DNA of 64,000 nucleotides from Planctomycetota bacterium (GTDB lineage: Bacteria; Planctomycetota; Phycisphaerae; UBA1845; UTPLA1): positions 1 through 64,000 of the forward strand of contig QEVG01000024.1 in assembly GCA_003576905.1 (NCBI GenBank). The letters run 5' to 3'. Positions 34,680 through 44,400 of this stretch are shown piece by piece (the first letter of the stretch is position 1; every line of letters begins with the position of its first letter). The notes under the pieces are model-generated. The model worked only from the letters and a program-made list of their open reading frames with translations. It was not told the DNA's origin and searched no databases. The translations under genes were made by a program, and so were the position numbers.

Positions 34680-35146
34680 CGGTATCGGCCTCCGGACCGG
34701 CGCGCCATCACGACCCCGACGAGGGCAAGGAGCAGCCCACCCGCGATGAAGGGAATCCACGAGCCGCGCCGTTTGACCGCCGGTGCGGGCGTTTGCGCCG
34801 AGGCGGCCGGCGCGGACGACGGCGATGCAGCGGGCGCCTGATCGCGCACGACCAATCGCCGATTTCGCTGGAAATCGGCTCGAATGATTCGATCGGCCAC
34901 GCGGGCGAGGTACTCGGGCGGGAGATTCTGCGTTTCGAGCGTGAACGGCCCCACTGGCTGGTCCAATAGCTTGCGGACGACTTGCCCCTGGGCGGGGCTT
35001 GGAGCCGGCACGGGGCCTGATCGCTCCTGCCCCGCAGCCTGAAAAACGGACGGGGCAGTCCATGCGAGAATGACCGGCACAAGACGGGTCGGACGAAGAA
35101 TGACGCCACCTCCACTCAAGATGATAAGCGCCACCAAACGAGCCAC
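34676..35146 (-). CDS. Small exported protein with a C-terminal transmembrane anchor
   Basis: 156 residues from a GTG; other GTG starts nearby make the first 25 residues uncertain. An N-terminal hydrophobic stretch ends near VFQAAGQ. The middle (residues 45-100) contains LDQPVGPFTLETQNLPPEYLARV, of unknown family, followed by an Ala/Pro/Ser linker. The C terminus is a hydrophobic helix (IPFIAGGLLLALVGVVMA) then RRSGGRYR, a membrane anchor facing the cytoplasm. Its stop overlaps the start of the deiminase-like gene, and both products are exported, so they probably work together at the membrane surface. Confidence 0.65.
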   Translation of the reverse strand: MARLVALIILSGGGVILRPTRLVPVILAWTAPSVFQAAGQERSGPVPAPSPAQGQVVRKLLDQPVGPFTLETQNLPPEYLARVADRIIRADFQRNRRLVVRDQAPAASPSSAPAASAQTPAPAVKRRGSWIPFIAGGLLLALVGVVMARRSGGRYR

Positions 35147-35204
35147 AAGCCGCGCCGCAGGTCGTGTCCGATGGGATGCGCGCGCGACATTCGGGAGCCA
35201 GCAG

Positions 35205-37364
35205 TCAGTTCACGTCGGCGGGCGACGTGGCCGCAGGTGGAGCGGTCGATCCGCCCTTTTCGAGCCCCGCCAGGAGCTGTTCGTAGAGCGGGGCGAACTC
35301 ACCGCTGTGCTGAATGCCGTTGTGAATGAGCTTGAGGGCTTCGTCGCGGCGGCCGGTCTTTTCGAACGACATGACGAGGGCCTGATCGACTGCGACGAGA
35401 TCGGTGCCGGTGACCTTGGGGCGCGCCGCGGCGAGGAAGGGAATCGCCTCGGCCCATTCGCCGCGCAGTTGATGCAGGCGGCCGGTGTAGCGTTCGGCCA
35501 TTCCGGATTCGCTGTGGCCGTGCGATAGAAGGAACCTGCCGCGGGCGATGCACTCGGCCGCCAGGGCGCGATCGGATTCATTGAGGCCGCCGTTGCGCCG
35601 TTCGCGGCAGACGAGCATGAAATAGTTGTATTCGAGATTCCAGGAAGAATAGAGCGGGACCGATCGTCGGGCGATTTCATACAGGGATTCGGCCTCGGCG
35701 AGCTTGTTCATTCGGATCAGCGCGCGACCGACCATGCCGGTGATCGGCCGCTTCGCCCCGGGGTGCGTGGCGGGGTTCTGCCATTTGCGGCAGATTTCGA
35801 CGATTTCGGGCGGATGACTCTCCTCGAATGCGCGACAGACCTGATTGAACCGCTCGAAGGCCTCGGGATTGGTTTTCCGGAAGAACGGAATGTCGCAGAC
35901 GACTCGAATCGTGTGCGCGACGCCGTAGCGGTCGTAGGGATTATCGCCGAGCCGCCGGGCGTAGGTCGCGTTGCTGGGCAGCTTGTCGAGCGCTTCGGGC
36001 CTGACGGCGACAGCTCCGGTAAGCGTGGAGAGGGTCTTTACGATCGCACGCGCGGTCAGTGCCTGGCCGGCCAGCGTGGGATGCACGTGGTCATCCATGT
36101 ATTCCCAACCGACGCAGCCGCCGGGGCTGGCCTCGCGAAAGGCCTGACGCAGATCGCAGATTACCGCCCCGCCGGCGGCCGCCGCCTCGCGGATCGCCTC
36201 GTTCGACGGTCCGGTGCAGCGCCACGGCATCGGATCAAGGTCAATCGCCGTCTGAAAGGACTCGCGCGCGGCCGCAAACCGGCCAGTTGCGTATTGCGCG
36301 CGGCCCAGGAGGTAGCGTGCCCGGGCGTGATCGGGGTACAGCGTGATCGCCGCGGAGAAGTCCGCGGCGGCGGCTGCGGGATCGGACGTGAGCCTGGCCT
36401 CGCCTGATGCGATGAGCGACCGGAGCTTGTCCTGGTTTTCCGGGGACAGAGACGAAACATTGTCCTCACCGAGGGGCGCGAGGTCGCGTTCGTTAACGGC
36501 GAGAAGGCACGCCATGACCGGTACGGCGCGTTCATTGCACCGGTGAATCATCTCGCCGACGTTGGCGCGGAGGTTGCGGGCCGCCGCGTCACGCAGCGGG
36601 TCGTGCGGCGCGGTGTACGACTGGCCCATCATCACTTCCATCAGAGTCTTTCGGCCGTCGTCGGACGCGGGGGTGCTGACGAGACCGTCGATCCACTGGA
36701 CCAGGGCGGCACTGCGCAGGAAGCGGTGGAGGCGCATGGCGGTAGGCGATCTGCCGGCGACGTGCAGCGACGCAACACCGTATGCGCCGAAGTACTCGTT
36801 GTTGCCGCAATGAATGACAACGAGGTCCGGCTCGTATTCGAGGGCTTCGGTCATCATTCCCAGAACGGGAAAGCTCGCGACGGCGGTTGTCCCGAGGTTT
36901 ATGACTTCGACTTTTCGATCGGGCCACACGTCGGAAAGCATCGCCTCCAGGAACGCCGACGCGGCAAGGGACATCGGCTGTGGAAAGCCTTTGGCCGCCG
37001 ACTCTCCGCAGACAAAGACGCGAAAGACGCCCTTCGGCTTGGGCATGAGGAAGGAGTAGCTGTTGAGTGAGCCGGGCTTGTTGCGGTTTGCGAAGAAGTA
37101 CGATGCGGGACCGGGATTGTCGGTGATGCAGACGGTTCCCGCGTCGGTATTGCCCACGGGATAGATCGTGGGCGGATATCCGCCGAAGCCGACGAGGCGA
37201 AGCGTCAGCTCCAAAAGCGCGAAGAACAGGATGGGAAGCGACATCGCCATTGCGGCGAAGGCGAACTTCTTCCGGGTTGAAAGGGGCGACCGGGGCGTTT
37301 GCGGCGGAGTCGCTTCGCTCGCCGGGCGGTCTTCGTGCCGGGATTTTCGCTGCTTTCGGGCCAT
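35205..37364 (-). CDS. Membrane-anchored SGNH/GDSL-type hydrolase with an inserted TPR region and a TPR tail
   Basis: 719 residues from the ATG (MARKQRKS). A single transmembrane helix spans 34-57. SGNH blocks appear in order: VFVCGESAAKGF (Ser122 nucleophile), INLGTTAVASF, VIHCGNNEYFG, and DDHVHPTLAG near residue 420 with the Asp and His. Between the third and last block lies a TPR stretch (FSAAITLYPDHARARYLLGRAQYATGRFAAARESFQTAI). More TPR-like helices follow up to the C terminus. Family members are esterases or O-acyl transferases. The gene is the first of a minus-strand run with the anchored protein and the deiminase-like protein, 58 bp upstream of the former. Confidence 0.82.
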   Translation of the reverse strand: MARKQRKSRHEDRPASEATPPQTPRSPLSTRKKFAFAAMAMSLPILFFALLELTLRLVGFGGYPPTIYPVGNTDAGTVCITDNPGPASYFFANRNKPGSLNSYSFLMPKPKGVFRVFVCGESAAKGFPQPMSLAASAFLEAMLSDVWPDRKVEVINLGTTAVASFPVLGMMTEALEYEPDLVVIHCGNNEYFGAYGVASLHVAGRSPTAMRLHRFLRSAALVQWIDGLVSTPASDDGRKTLMEVMMGQSYTAPHDPLRDAAARNLRANVGEMIHRCNERAVPVMACLLAVNERDLAPLGEDNVSSLSPENQDKLRSLIASGEARLTSDPAAAAADFSAAITLYPDHARARYLLGRAQYATGRFAAARESFQTAIDLDPMPWRCTGPSNEAIREAAAAGGAVICDLRQAFREASPGGCVGWEYMDDHVHPTLAGQALTARAIVKTLSTLTGAVAVRPEALDKLPSNATYARRLGDNPYDRYGVAHTIRVVCDIPFFRKTNPEAFERFNQVCRAFEESHPPEIVEICRKWQNPATHPGAKRPITGMVGRALIRMNKLAEAESLYEIARRSVPLYSSWNLEYNYFMLVCRERRNGGLNESDRALAAECIARGRFLLSHGHSESGMAERYTGRLHQLRGEWAEAIPFLAAARPKVTGTDLVAVDQALVMSFEKTGRRDEALKLIHNGIQHSGEFAPLYEQLLAGLEKGGSTAPPAATSPADVN

Positions 37365-37424
37365 TGAACTGGGCGCAGTGTAGAACGCCGGGCCGGCGTG
37401 AAAAGACCCGGCCGGGAGCGGGGG

Positions 37425-37466
37425 CGAAAATAAGAGCGGCCTGCCTCCGCTGGGGAAGCAGGCCGC
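37425..37466 (-). terminator. Rho-independent terminator after the PEP-CTERM gene at 37498
   Basis: On the minus strand a 9-bp stem GCGGCCTGC/GCAGGCCGC (37436-37466) is followed by TCTTATTTTCG. It is 32 bp after the stop codon of the gene ending at 37498. Confidence 0.8.
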
Positions 37467-37497
37467 CATCAGGATAAAGGAACAGTCAATCGGTTGC

Positions 37498-38175
37498 TTA
37501 GCGTCGGCGTCGAATCAAGGCGAGGCCCGCCAAAGCGATCAGGCCGATCGTGGCCGGCTCGGGAACGACCGTGTAGCTGACGGGATTCGCGTTGGAATGC
37601 TCACCCCAGTCGCCAACCTGCTGATTCGGATTGCCGAGCGAGTCAATCGCGCCGTCGCCGCCACCGCCACCGCTTGTGAATGCGTCAAAAGTAAACGAGT
37701 CGCCGATTCCAAGATTCAAGTTCGCGAGGGCGGTCGTCATCGTGAAGGTGAAACCTGACTTGGTAGCGGCAATCGTGGTGGAGCCATTCCATGTGGCTTC
37801 ATTCGGCGGGAACGGCCAGCCGGCGTTGTAGCGATAGACTTCCATTCCGTTGCCGCTGTCGGCCCAGCCACCCAACCAGGAATCGGCGCCGCTCGGCATG
37901 GAAATCGGCCGACCCCAGCCGTTGCCCACGGAGTCTCCGCCGGGTGCGCTATCGATAATGACCATGTACTTGCCCCAGTCGGTCACATCCACATCTCCGG
38001 CAAGTGTGAACTTGAAAGAGATGTCGGTGGCGTCGTTGGTGACCTCGACGGAAAGAATGTCGAGGATCCCGCCGCCGGCACCCGTAAAGATGTCACCGGC
38101 TGAATCGTTGTAGATTGTCGCTTGCGCCGGCGCGGCAAGAGCGAGAAGCGCGATGATTGCCAATGCTCTTTTCAT
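37498..38175 (-). CDS. PEP-CTERM protein, exported
   Basis: 225 residues starting MKRALAIIALLALAAPAQA, a short clean signal peptide; GGAG precedes the ATG. The body is a beta-rich domain of 180 residues starting IYNDSAGDIF and containing DWGKYMVIIDSAPGGDS, which may be a calcium-binding or carbohydrate-binding sandwich. The tail is VPEP, a hydrophobic helix and RRRR, a PEP-CTERM exosortase signal. A hairpin terminator follows. The frame is open upstream to 38304, but the ribosome site and signal peptide decide this start. Confidence 0.88.
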   Translation of the reverse strand: MKRALAIIALLALAAPAQATIYNDSAGDIFTGAGGGILDILSVEVTNDATDISFKFTLAGDVDVTDWGKYMVIIDSAPGGDSVGNGWGRPISMPSGADSWLGGWADSGNGMEVYRYNAGWPFPPNEATWNGSTTIAATKSGFTFTMTTALANLNLGIGDSFTFDAFTSGGGGGDGAIDSLGNPNQQVGDWGEHSNANPVSYTVVPEPATIGLIALAGLALIRRRR

Positions 38176-38514
38176 TTCCGTCACTCCTGAGTTGATCAAC
38201 GAATGATCATCATTCTTGTGCATGACGCGAGCCGGACCGGACTCCCAGTCGGAGGGCGCTGCGTGATGCGATATTGCCTTGCTTGAGGCTCTCTTTCCTG
38301 ACACTCCGCGAAACGCAGACTTTGCGTTTTCGCCTCTGGAAAAACAATTTACCAGAATCGAGCGCGGGATTCAAGGTTTTGCCGGCCTCGGGGCCTGGCC
38401 AACCGCTCGGAGCGAGCCCCCGGAAAACCCCGCGAAACTTACCCAGTTTATCTGATATGCGGACCCCCGAATCCAATTTGGGGCCGGTTTCCCCGCCTCC
38501 GCGATTATCAGCGG
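38176..38514. other. Intergenic region upstream of the PEP-CTERM gene
   Basis: 339 bp between two minus-strand genes. No gene seen. It holds a 15-bp palindrome near the PEP-CTERM start (listed separately) and presumably its promoter. Confidence 0.5.
38201..38215. promoter_or_regulatory. 15-bp palindrome GAATGATCATCATTC
   Basis: A perfect odd palindrome: seven-base arms GAATGAT and ATCATTC around one central C on the plus strand. It sits 26 bp upstream of the ATG at 38175, a usual place for an operator. No regulator can be assigned. Confidence 0.45.
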
Positions 38515-41289
38515 CTACTGCATCAAACTATCCACGAAGGCCGGGATGTCGCCGAGGTCGTTCAGGCCATCGCAGTTCATGTCAGCGGCCGGGCCAAAAT
38601 TCGGGTTGAAGCCGGTGATGAGCCAGACGAACGCCTGGATATCGCGGGCATCGCGGACGGCATCGGCGTTGACATCTCCCGCCCCGAGGCCTGTGCCGGT
38701 GGTGGCCTGAATCCCGACGAAGGACTTGTGGCGCGTCTTGGTCGCGCCGTTGGGCAGTGTCTCGATCCCGACGACATCGACGCGGTGATTTCCGCTGACG
38801 TACGAACTTCGAGTACGGGTGAAGGTGTCGAGATAGCGCGAGGCCAGATTGCTCGTGCCGGTGGCGAGGGCGATGAAGTTCGTCGAGGCGGGCAGATCGA
38901 AGAAGATGTACACCTTCTCAAGGGTCGGGTCGGCGGCCTGGACGACAAAGCTCGCTGGGAGGCTGGTGACGTCGTTATTGCACAGGGCCGTTGGGGTGAC
39001 CAGATCGAAGTCCGGGTCCTCAATGTCCACATAAATGACCAGCCGGAACTCGCCGAAGAGCGGGTCGCCCGCGTCGCGATGCCGAAAAGCCCGGACGGTA
39101 ATGTAGTGATATCCCTCGCCGATATCGGCAGCACTGATGGTCTGGCGATAGGTGCCGCTGCCTCCGCCGAACCGGGGCGAACTTTGAGTCAGGAAGTTTT
39201 CGAAGCCGTAGCTTGGGCTGGTCGACGCGGTGTTTCCGGGATGAAAGTCGGACGACGGATTCCCGCTGTACGACGATCCGTTGCCGTTGTCGTCCCTGAA
39301 GCCGGAGTCGATTCGGAAGACCGCGAGGTCGTCGGTGTTCGGGTCCATGGGGTCGGTGTGATTGGTCTGAAGCTGGATGTCGAATGTCGGGGAAGTCACC
39401 ATCACAACCGAGTTGACCCGCTGGATGTGATCGGAAGTGCTTCCGGGATCAGGCGGCGCGATGCTTGTCGTCGCATTCACGATGGAAAGCGTTCCGGTGG
39501 GCACGGCGGGGCCGTAAATCACGTATCCCAAACCATGAAACACGCCGTTGGCGTTTCGATTTCGAGGGACCTGAACCGTGACGCTGCCGCCGCCGCCCAC
39601 GGTCAGGACTTCGGGGATGTTGCCGTTCGGGTCGACCGTGGGACTCGCGGCGTTGCCGGTCTGCTCATGGAGGCGCGTGCCGACGGGAAAGGCAGTGGTC
39701 ACCGTGCGGGAATCGAAGCCGTTGGATTCGAGGTCATTCAGGCCGACCAGCACGTTGTCGACGCTGTTCGGAGTCCGGCGGGTGAACACGAGGACATCGC
39801 TGCTTCCCACGGTGAGCGGGATGAACCATCCGCGAGCATATTGATTGCGCGCCTTGACCAACTGCGTGATCTGATTCGAGCCGAGACCGAGGGCATCATC
39901 GCGGCCGTTGGCCCGCGGGAAGTTGTCAACGTTTGTTCCGAACTGGAGTGCGTTGTGATAGACGATGGCGGGGCCGGTCCGCATCAGGACGTAGGCGTGG
40001 GCAATCGTGTCGTTTTCGTCGTCACCGATGGTGTTGTCGTGGCTGTTGACGTGGTGCACGCCAATCGTGCCGTTGTTGAAGTTGTCGACGTTGTCGACCG
40101 AGGCCCCGATGATCGTGTCCCACGACCCGCTGCCGTCGTTCGTGACCAGGTCGCGCAGGGCGCCGGCCTCGTTCAGATCGAGCGCGTCGCGGTTTCCGAA
40201 ATCGTAGCCGGTGCTCGGCCATCCGGAGCCAGGCTCGCCGGGCTTGCGAACCCACTCGGCGGTGTTGGTGTTGCTCTCGACGACTTCGACGAATGAATAA
40301 GGGGTGCGGCGCACGCCGTCAAAGCCGACGTAATTCATGTGAACCGAGGCGTCCCAGAGATTGTCCCAGAACCACGTCGGTATGTGCTTCGCCGCGTCGA
40401 GCCGGAAACCGTCAACCCCGAGCACCTCGAGGTAGTACTTCGTCGAGCGCAGCAGAAGAAAGGACGCGTTCTCCAATACCGGGTCGCCCGTGCCCGGATC
40501 CGCAGGATCAAAGGGATAAAACGAATATTGCGGCGGCGAGGGGTTTCGCGGCGTGCCGGGGTTATTGGGGTTCATCGGCGCCGCGTCCATGTCGGGATAG
40601 AACTTCAGGTTCGCGGCGTTGGGCTGATTCCGCTGCGTGCCGGCCGGAATGTTGTCCGGGTCGCCCGGTGCGACCGGGTGACGAATGAACATGTGGTTCT
40701 TGCCCTGGTCGATGTCGATCAATTCGACGAGCCGGCCGTCGTAGAGATGGTAACAGCAGCCCCCGCACACCGGATTGGCAAGCGAGAATCCGCAGCACGG
40801 CGCATGCGACTGGGGGCAGCCGCCCGAGAAGGCGTGGAAGTCGCCATCGGGATCGCCGCCGGTGCTGAGGACGAAGCCGGGGTAGCCGCCCTGAGTCTCG
40901 AAATTCGCGGTGTTGCGATCCGAGAAGCCGTTGTGGTTCATGATCCAGTCGACATAGACGCGACAATTGGCCCGATGAAACTCCTCGATCACGAGCCGAA
41001 ACTCGGACTCGCTGCCGTATCGTGTCGGGAGGCTGTCACTCCCCAGATCAAACCGGTCGAAGAGGTCGTACCCCACGCTTGTCGTGTTGGTCGGTCCGGC
41101 GGCGCGTTGGGGCGGGGGCAGCCAGACCGCGTCGTACCCGGCGATGAAGACGTCGGGCATGCGGTACCGCATGGTGTTCCACTTGGCATCGAAGTATTGA
41201 ATAAAGGTCGCTTCCTCAGCGCCAACGCCCCGCACGAAGAGCATGGTCGCGGCAACCGCGAACAGGCAGGATTGCATCCGCTTCTTCAC
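38515..41289 (-). CDS. Secreted GH13-family alpha-amylase-like enzyme with dockerin-like C terminus
   Basis: 924 residues; the start is a GTG preceded by GGGAGGGAGT with 7 bp spacing and yields MKKRMQSC, a signal peptide ending VGAEE. GH13 region I is DWIMNHNG (near 115), region II GFRLDAAKH with the Asp nucleophile (near 296), region III SFVEVVES with the acid Glu, and region IV HVNSHDNT (near 416). An extra Cys-rich loop lies between regions I and II. After the barrel come beta domains of unknown family and a C-terminal pair of calcium loops, DVNADAVRDARD and DMNCDGLNDLGD. The enzyme would hydrolyse starch-like glucans outside the cell, which fits the glucan locus a few kilobases away. Confidence 0.9.
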   Translation of the reverse strand: MKKRMQSCLFAVAATMLFVRGVGAEEATFIQYFDAKWNTMRYRMPDVFIAGYDAVWLPPPQRAAGPTNTTSVGYDLFDRFDLGSDSLPTRYGSESEFRLVIEEFHRANCRVYVDWIMNHNGFSDRNTANFETQGGYPGFVLSTGGDPDGDFHAFSGGCPQSHAPCCGFSLANPVCGGCCYHLYDGRLVELIDIDQGKNHMFIRHPVAPGDPDNIPAGTQRNQPNAANLKFYPDMDAAPMNPNNPGTPRNPSPPQYSFYPFDPADPGTGDPVLENASFLLLRSTKYYLEVLGVDGFRLDAAKHIPTWFWDNLWDASVHMNYVGFDGVRRTPYSFVEVVESNTNTAEWVRKPGEPGSGWPSTGYDFGNRDALDLNEAGALRDLVTNDGSGSWDTIIGASVDNVDNFNNGTIGVHHVNSHDNTIGDDENDTIAHAYVLMRTGPAIVYHNALQFGTNVDNFPRANGRDDALGLGSNQITQLVKARNQYARGWFIPLTVGSSDVLVFTRRTPNSVDNVLVGLNDLESNGFDSRTVTTAFPVGTRLHEQTGNAASPTVDPNGNIPEVLTVGGGGSVTVQVPRNRNANGVFHGLGYVIYGPAVPTGTLSIVNATTSIAPPDPGSTSDHIQRVNSVVMVTSPTFDIQLQTNHTDPMDPNTDDLAVFRIDSGFRDDNGNGSSYSGNPSSDFHPGNTASTSPSYGFENFLTQSSPRFGGGSGTYRQTISAADIGEGYHYITVRAFRHRDAGDPLFGEFRLVIYVDIEDPDFDLVTPTALCNNDVTSLPASFVVQAADPTLEKVYIFFDLPASTNFIALATGTSNLASRYLDTFTRTRSSYVSGNHRVDVVGIETLPNGATKTRHKSFVGIQATTGTGLGAGDVNADAVRDARDIQAFVWLITGFNPNFGPAADMNCDGLNDLGDIPAFVDSLMQ

Positions 41290-41431
41290 GATCGAGACTC
41301 CCTCCCTCGCCATACGAGTTTATGCCCGCCGCCGGGTGCGTGACCATCGGACGCGCAACCCATCCTGCAAGCGTGCCCGCGGCGTTGCGTCGAACGTCGC
41401 GGGCACCCTGCCGGAGCCAAACCGGCGGACC

Positions 41432-41452
41432 CCCGCGGCGCGGAGCCGCGGG
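41432..41452 (-). terminator. GC hairpin after the 41470 gene
   Basis: Stem CCCGCGGC/GCCGCGGG with a 5-base loop, 18 bp after the stop codon of the minus-strand gene. It lacks a T-tract, so it may protect the 3' end or act as a weak terminator. A second inverted repeat, GTGCCCGCG/CGCGGGCAC, follows at 41373-41406. Confidence 0.4.
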
Positions 41453-41469
41453 AATAGTCGCCGAAGGTC

Positions 41470-44400
41470 CTAGTTCAGGAACTCGTCAACGAATTCCTGG
41501 ATATCCAGACCGTTTGTGCCTCCGTCGCCGTTGACGTTCGCCTTCTGAACGTCACACGGATTCAGATTTGTACCGAGCAGGACGCCGACCAATGCGCTGA
41601 TGTCCGTGGAATCAACCACTTCATCGCCGTTGATGTCGGCGGGATCGTCGCCGCACGACGGGGCCAGCGTATAGCCCATCCACTGCTGTCCCGGCGCGAT
41701 TGCGTTATCGCCCAGGTTTCCGAGCCACTGACCGCCGCCCGTAATGGTCGTCACGATATCGCCGAGATTCCCGGCGGGAGGCGTGCGATTCAGCGGGGGC
41801 AGGAACTGGTTCGAGAAGTAACCCGAGCGGCCAGTGATGACCGCGAGCATGCGCACTTCCACGAAGGGACCGGTCTCCGGATCCAGCGGAGTAAGACCGA
41901 TGTCCTGGAATGCGAGGTCAAAGTGCATGCCGGAGGTCGCGCTGTTAGCCTGCGCCATGGTCGCGCTGGAACCGGTCACACCCTGTATGTTCTCATTGTT
42001 CAACGCGACCTGCGTGCAATTCGCATTGCCAGGGTTGACCAGCACGGCATTGCCGAACTGGGTGTAGTTGTCCTGCGTCGCGAGAGCCGGGCCCATGGCA
42101 TCCGGGATGCCCGCGCCGTTGAACGTCGTCGGGGAGTCATATCCGCCGGATGACGCCAGCACGTAATCGAGGTACTGGAGGCCGGGGGCAATCGTCTCGC
42201 TGGACAGGTCAATGAAGGTCGTGGGCGGCCCGGGCGCCGGCGGCGAACCAAGGTTGTTCTTGCCACCGCCAAGACCCGGCAGGGTCTGGTTGCTCCAGAA
42301 TCCGGTGCTCGAACCGAGGATGACGCCGACACTGAGCGTCGCGCCGTCCACCGGCGGGTTGATCATCAGGTCCGGGTGTCCAAGGGAGTCGCGGTCGAGG
42401 GCGATCTGAATGCCGCGAAGCGCGGTGGCCGCGTTCTCCTCCTGAACAGTGAGCGGCGGATTCATACCCGGCGTTGTGTCGTGAGCCACATTGCTGCTGA
42501 CGCCGAGGCCGTTGCTGTTGTCGCCGACGTACGTGTTGTCGCCGATCGAGCTCTGGAAGGTGAGGTTCGTTACCGTCGTGCCCGGCGGCAGGTCGGTCAT
42601 GTCGACGAGCTGTGCCGAGTAGAAGCCGCCGCTTCGATTGATGACGATCGCGAAATCGGGGGCGAAACCGATGTCGAGATGATCGCCGTGGACGGAACGA
42701 AGGGCCGTCGGGAAGCCGGTGTAGTCGGTATCGAGGACGTTGGAGCGGTTGCTTCCGGGCGTCTCGATGAAAACGATGTAGGCATTGCCGTTGGCTTCCA
42801 GGTTTCCGGTGATGCCGATGTACAGGCGGTCGGCATCGTTCTGGATAAAGAGCTGATCCAGTTCGCTGCCGTTCTGGTTGGCAATGGGATCGGCCAGTTC
42901 GCCGGTCGGCTGGTTCCGCGTCAGGCGGCCAAGCGATCGCGTGAAGTTGGTCTGAATGTTCTTGATGAACACGCTGTAGTCATCGACCGGGACTCCGGCG
43001 GTCGGATCACGTTGCACGACGACGGCGTAATCCGGGTTGAAGCCGGGATCGAGCGTCAATCCATCCAGGCCGGAGCAGACGTCCGGCGGGGTGGAAAGGA
43101 CGGGCAGGGTCGAAGGTCCGCCCGCGACGGTGTCGAGCAGGAGAACCATCGCATTGCCGTTGTTCTCGAGGTTGCCGGTGACGCCGATGCGGAGCCGATC
43201 ATTGGTGTTTCGCACCATGAGCTGGTCCGCTTCGCTTCCGGGCAGGTTGACCACGGCCGCCTCGACGGCATTACCGAAGCAGGTGTAGTTGTTCTGTGTG
43301 GTCAGGGCCGTGTTGCCGAACGCGGCCGGAATCCCCAGGCCGGTGAAGTTTGTGGGCCGATTGGACGTATTGGCCGGAACCGACAGGTCGAGGAACTGGT
43401 CGCCCGGCGTCCGCGGATCGGTCGCGAGGTTGATGTAATTATCGACCGCGTCGAACTGTCCGAGACAGGGGACATTGCCACCGGTGTATTCGGTGACGGC
43501 GATACCCCACGAACCAAGCGAACCGGACTGACCGGTGACGGTATCGGTGACGATCATCGTCCAGTTGCCGTTGGGGTTCAGGCCGTTGAAGGACAACAGC
43601 GACGCCGCCGGCTGAACGGCCGGAGCGCCTTCGCTGTCAAAGGTGATGTTCAGATTTGAGCCGGCTTGGGAGCCCGGCGCGACGAGCTGAACGGTCGTGC
43701 CGCTGTCGTCGTGGCGAAGGCTGACGCTGAGCTGGCTGACATCCGGATGGGTAATGTTGAGGGAGACGTTGATGTCCGTTACGCGGTCGATGTTGGCCAT
43801 GGCGACGGTCCGCGTGTCGGAGACAGGCATGTTGTCGTCGGTAATGGCCAAAGGCAGCGGCGCGTCGGAAAAGCTCGCGGAGTCGTTCTCCGGCGTCGGA
43901 TCGGTCGGGTTCAGCGGCGGCAGGAACTGATTACTGACGAAGCCGGAGCCGCTGACGACACACGCGACGAGTTTCAGGTTGGCCGTGCCGCCCGAGGCGT
44001 CGATGCCGAGGTCGTTGAGCTTTAGAGAGAACTGAACGCCGGAGGTCGGCGCATCATCGGGATCGAAGAAGGTTCCGTCGGCGAAGCTCTGCTGGCGAAG
44101 TGGATCGTCGCCAGGGATGTCGTTGACGCCGACGATGTTGCCCAGATCGGCCGAGTAGGCGTTGACCGCCGGGTTGATGTGGCGGTCCTGTGAAGGCGAG
44201 AACTCAAGGCCGTCGATGTGCTCGTCGAAGACACAGCTCATGATCCGGGCGTTATGCTGCCCGCCGGCCCGCCAGTACATGATGCAGTATTCCGGCTCGA
44301 AGCCGTTGTCGAAGGTGAAGCCGCCAAGAAATCCGTTGCTCATGCCCTGCAGGGCGCCTGAGCCGCCGGTGAAGGTGTTGGTCGATAGCTGTTGAGTGCC

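Noticed and set aside
41373-41406. Inverted repeat GTGCCCGCG/CGCGGGCAC as a terminator
   Set aside because: The loop is 16 bases and no T-tract follows on either strand; chance pairing is likely in this GC-rich stretch.
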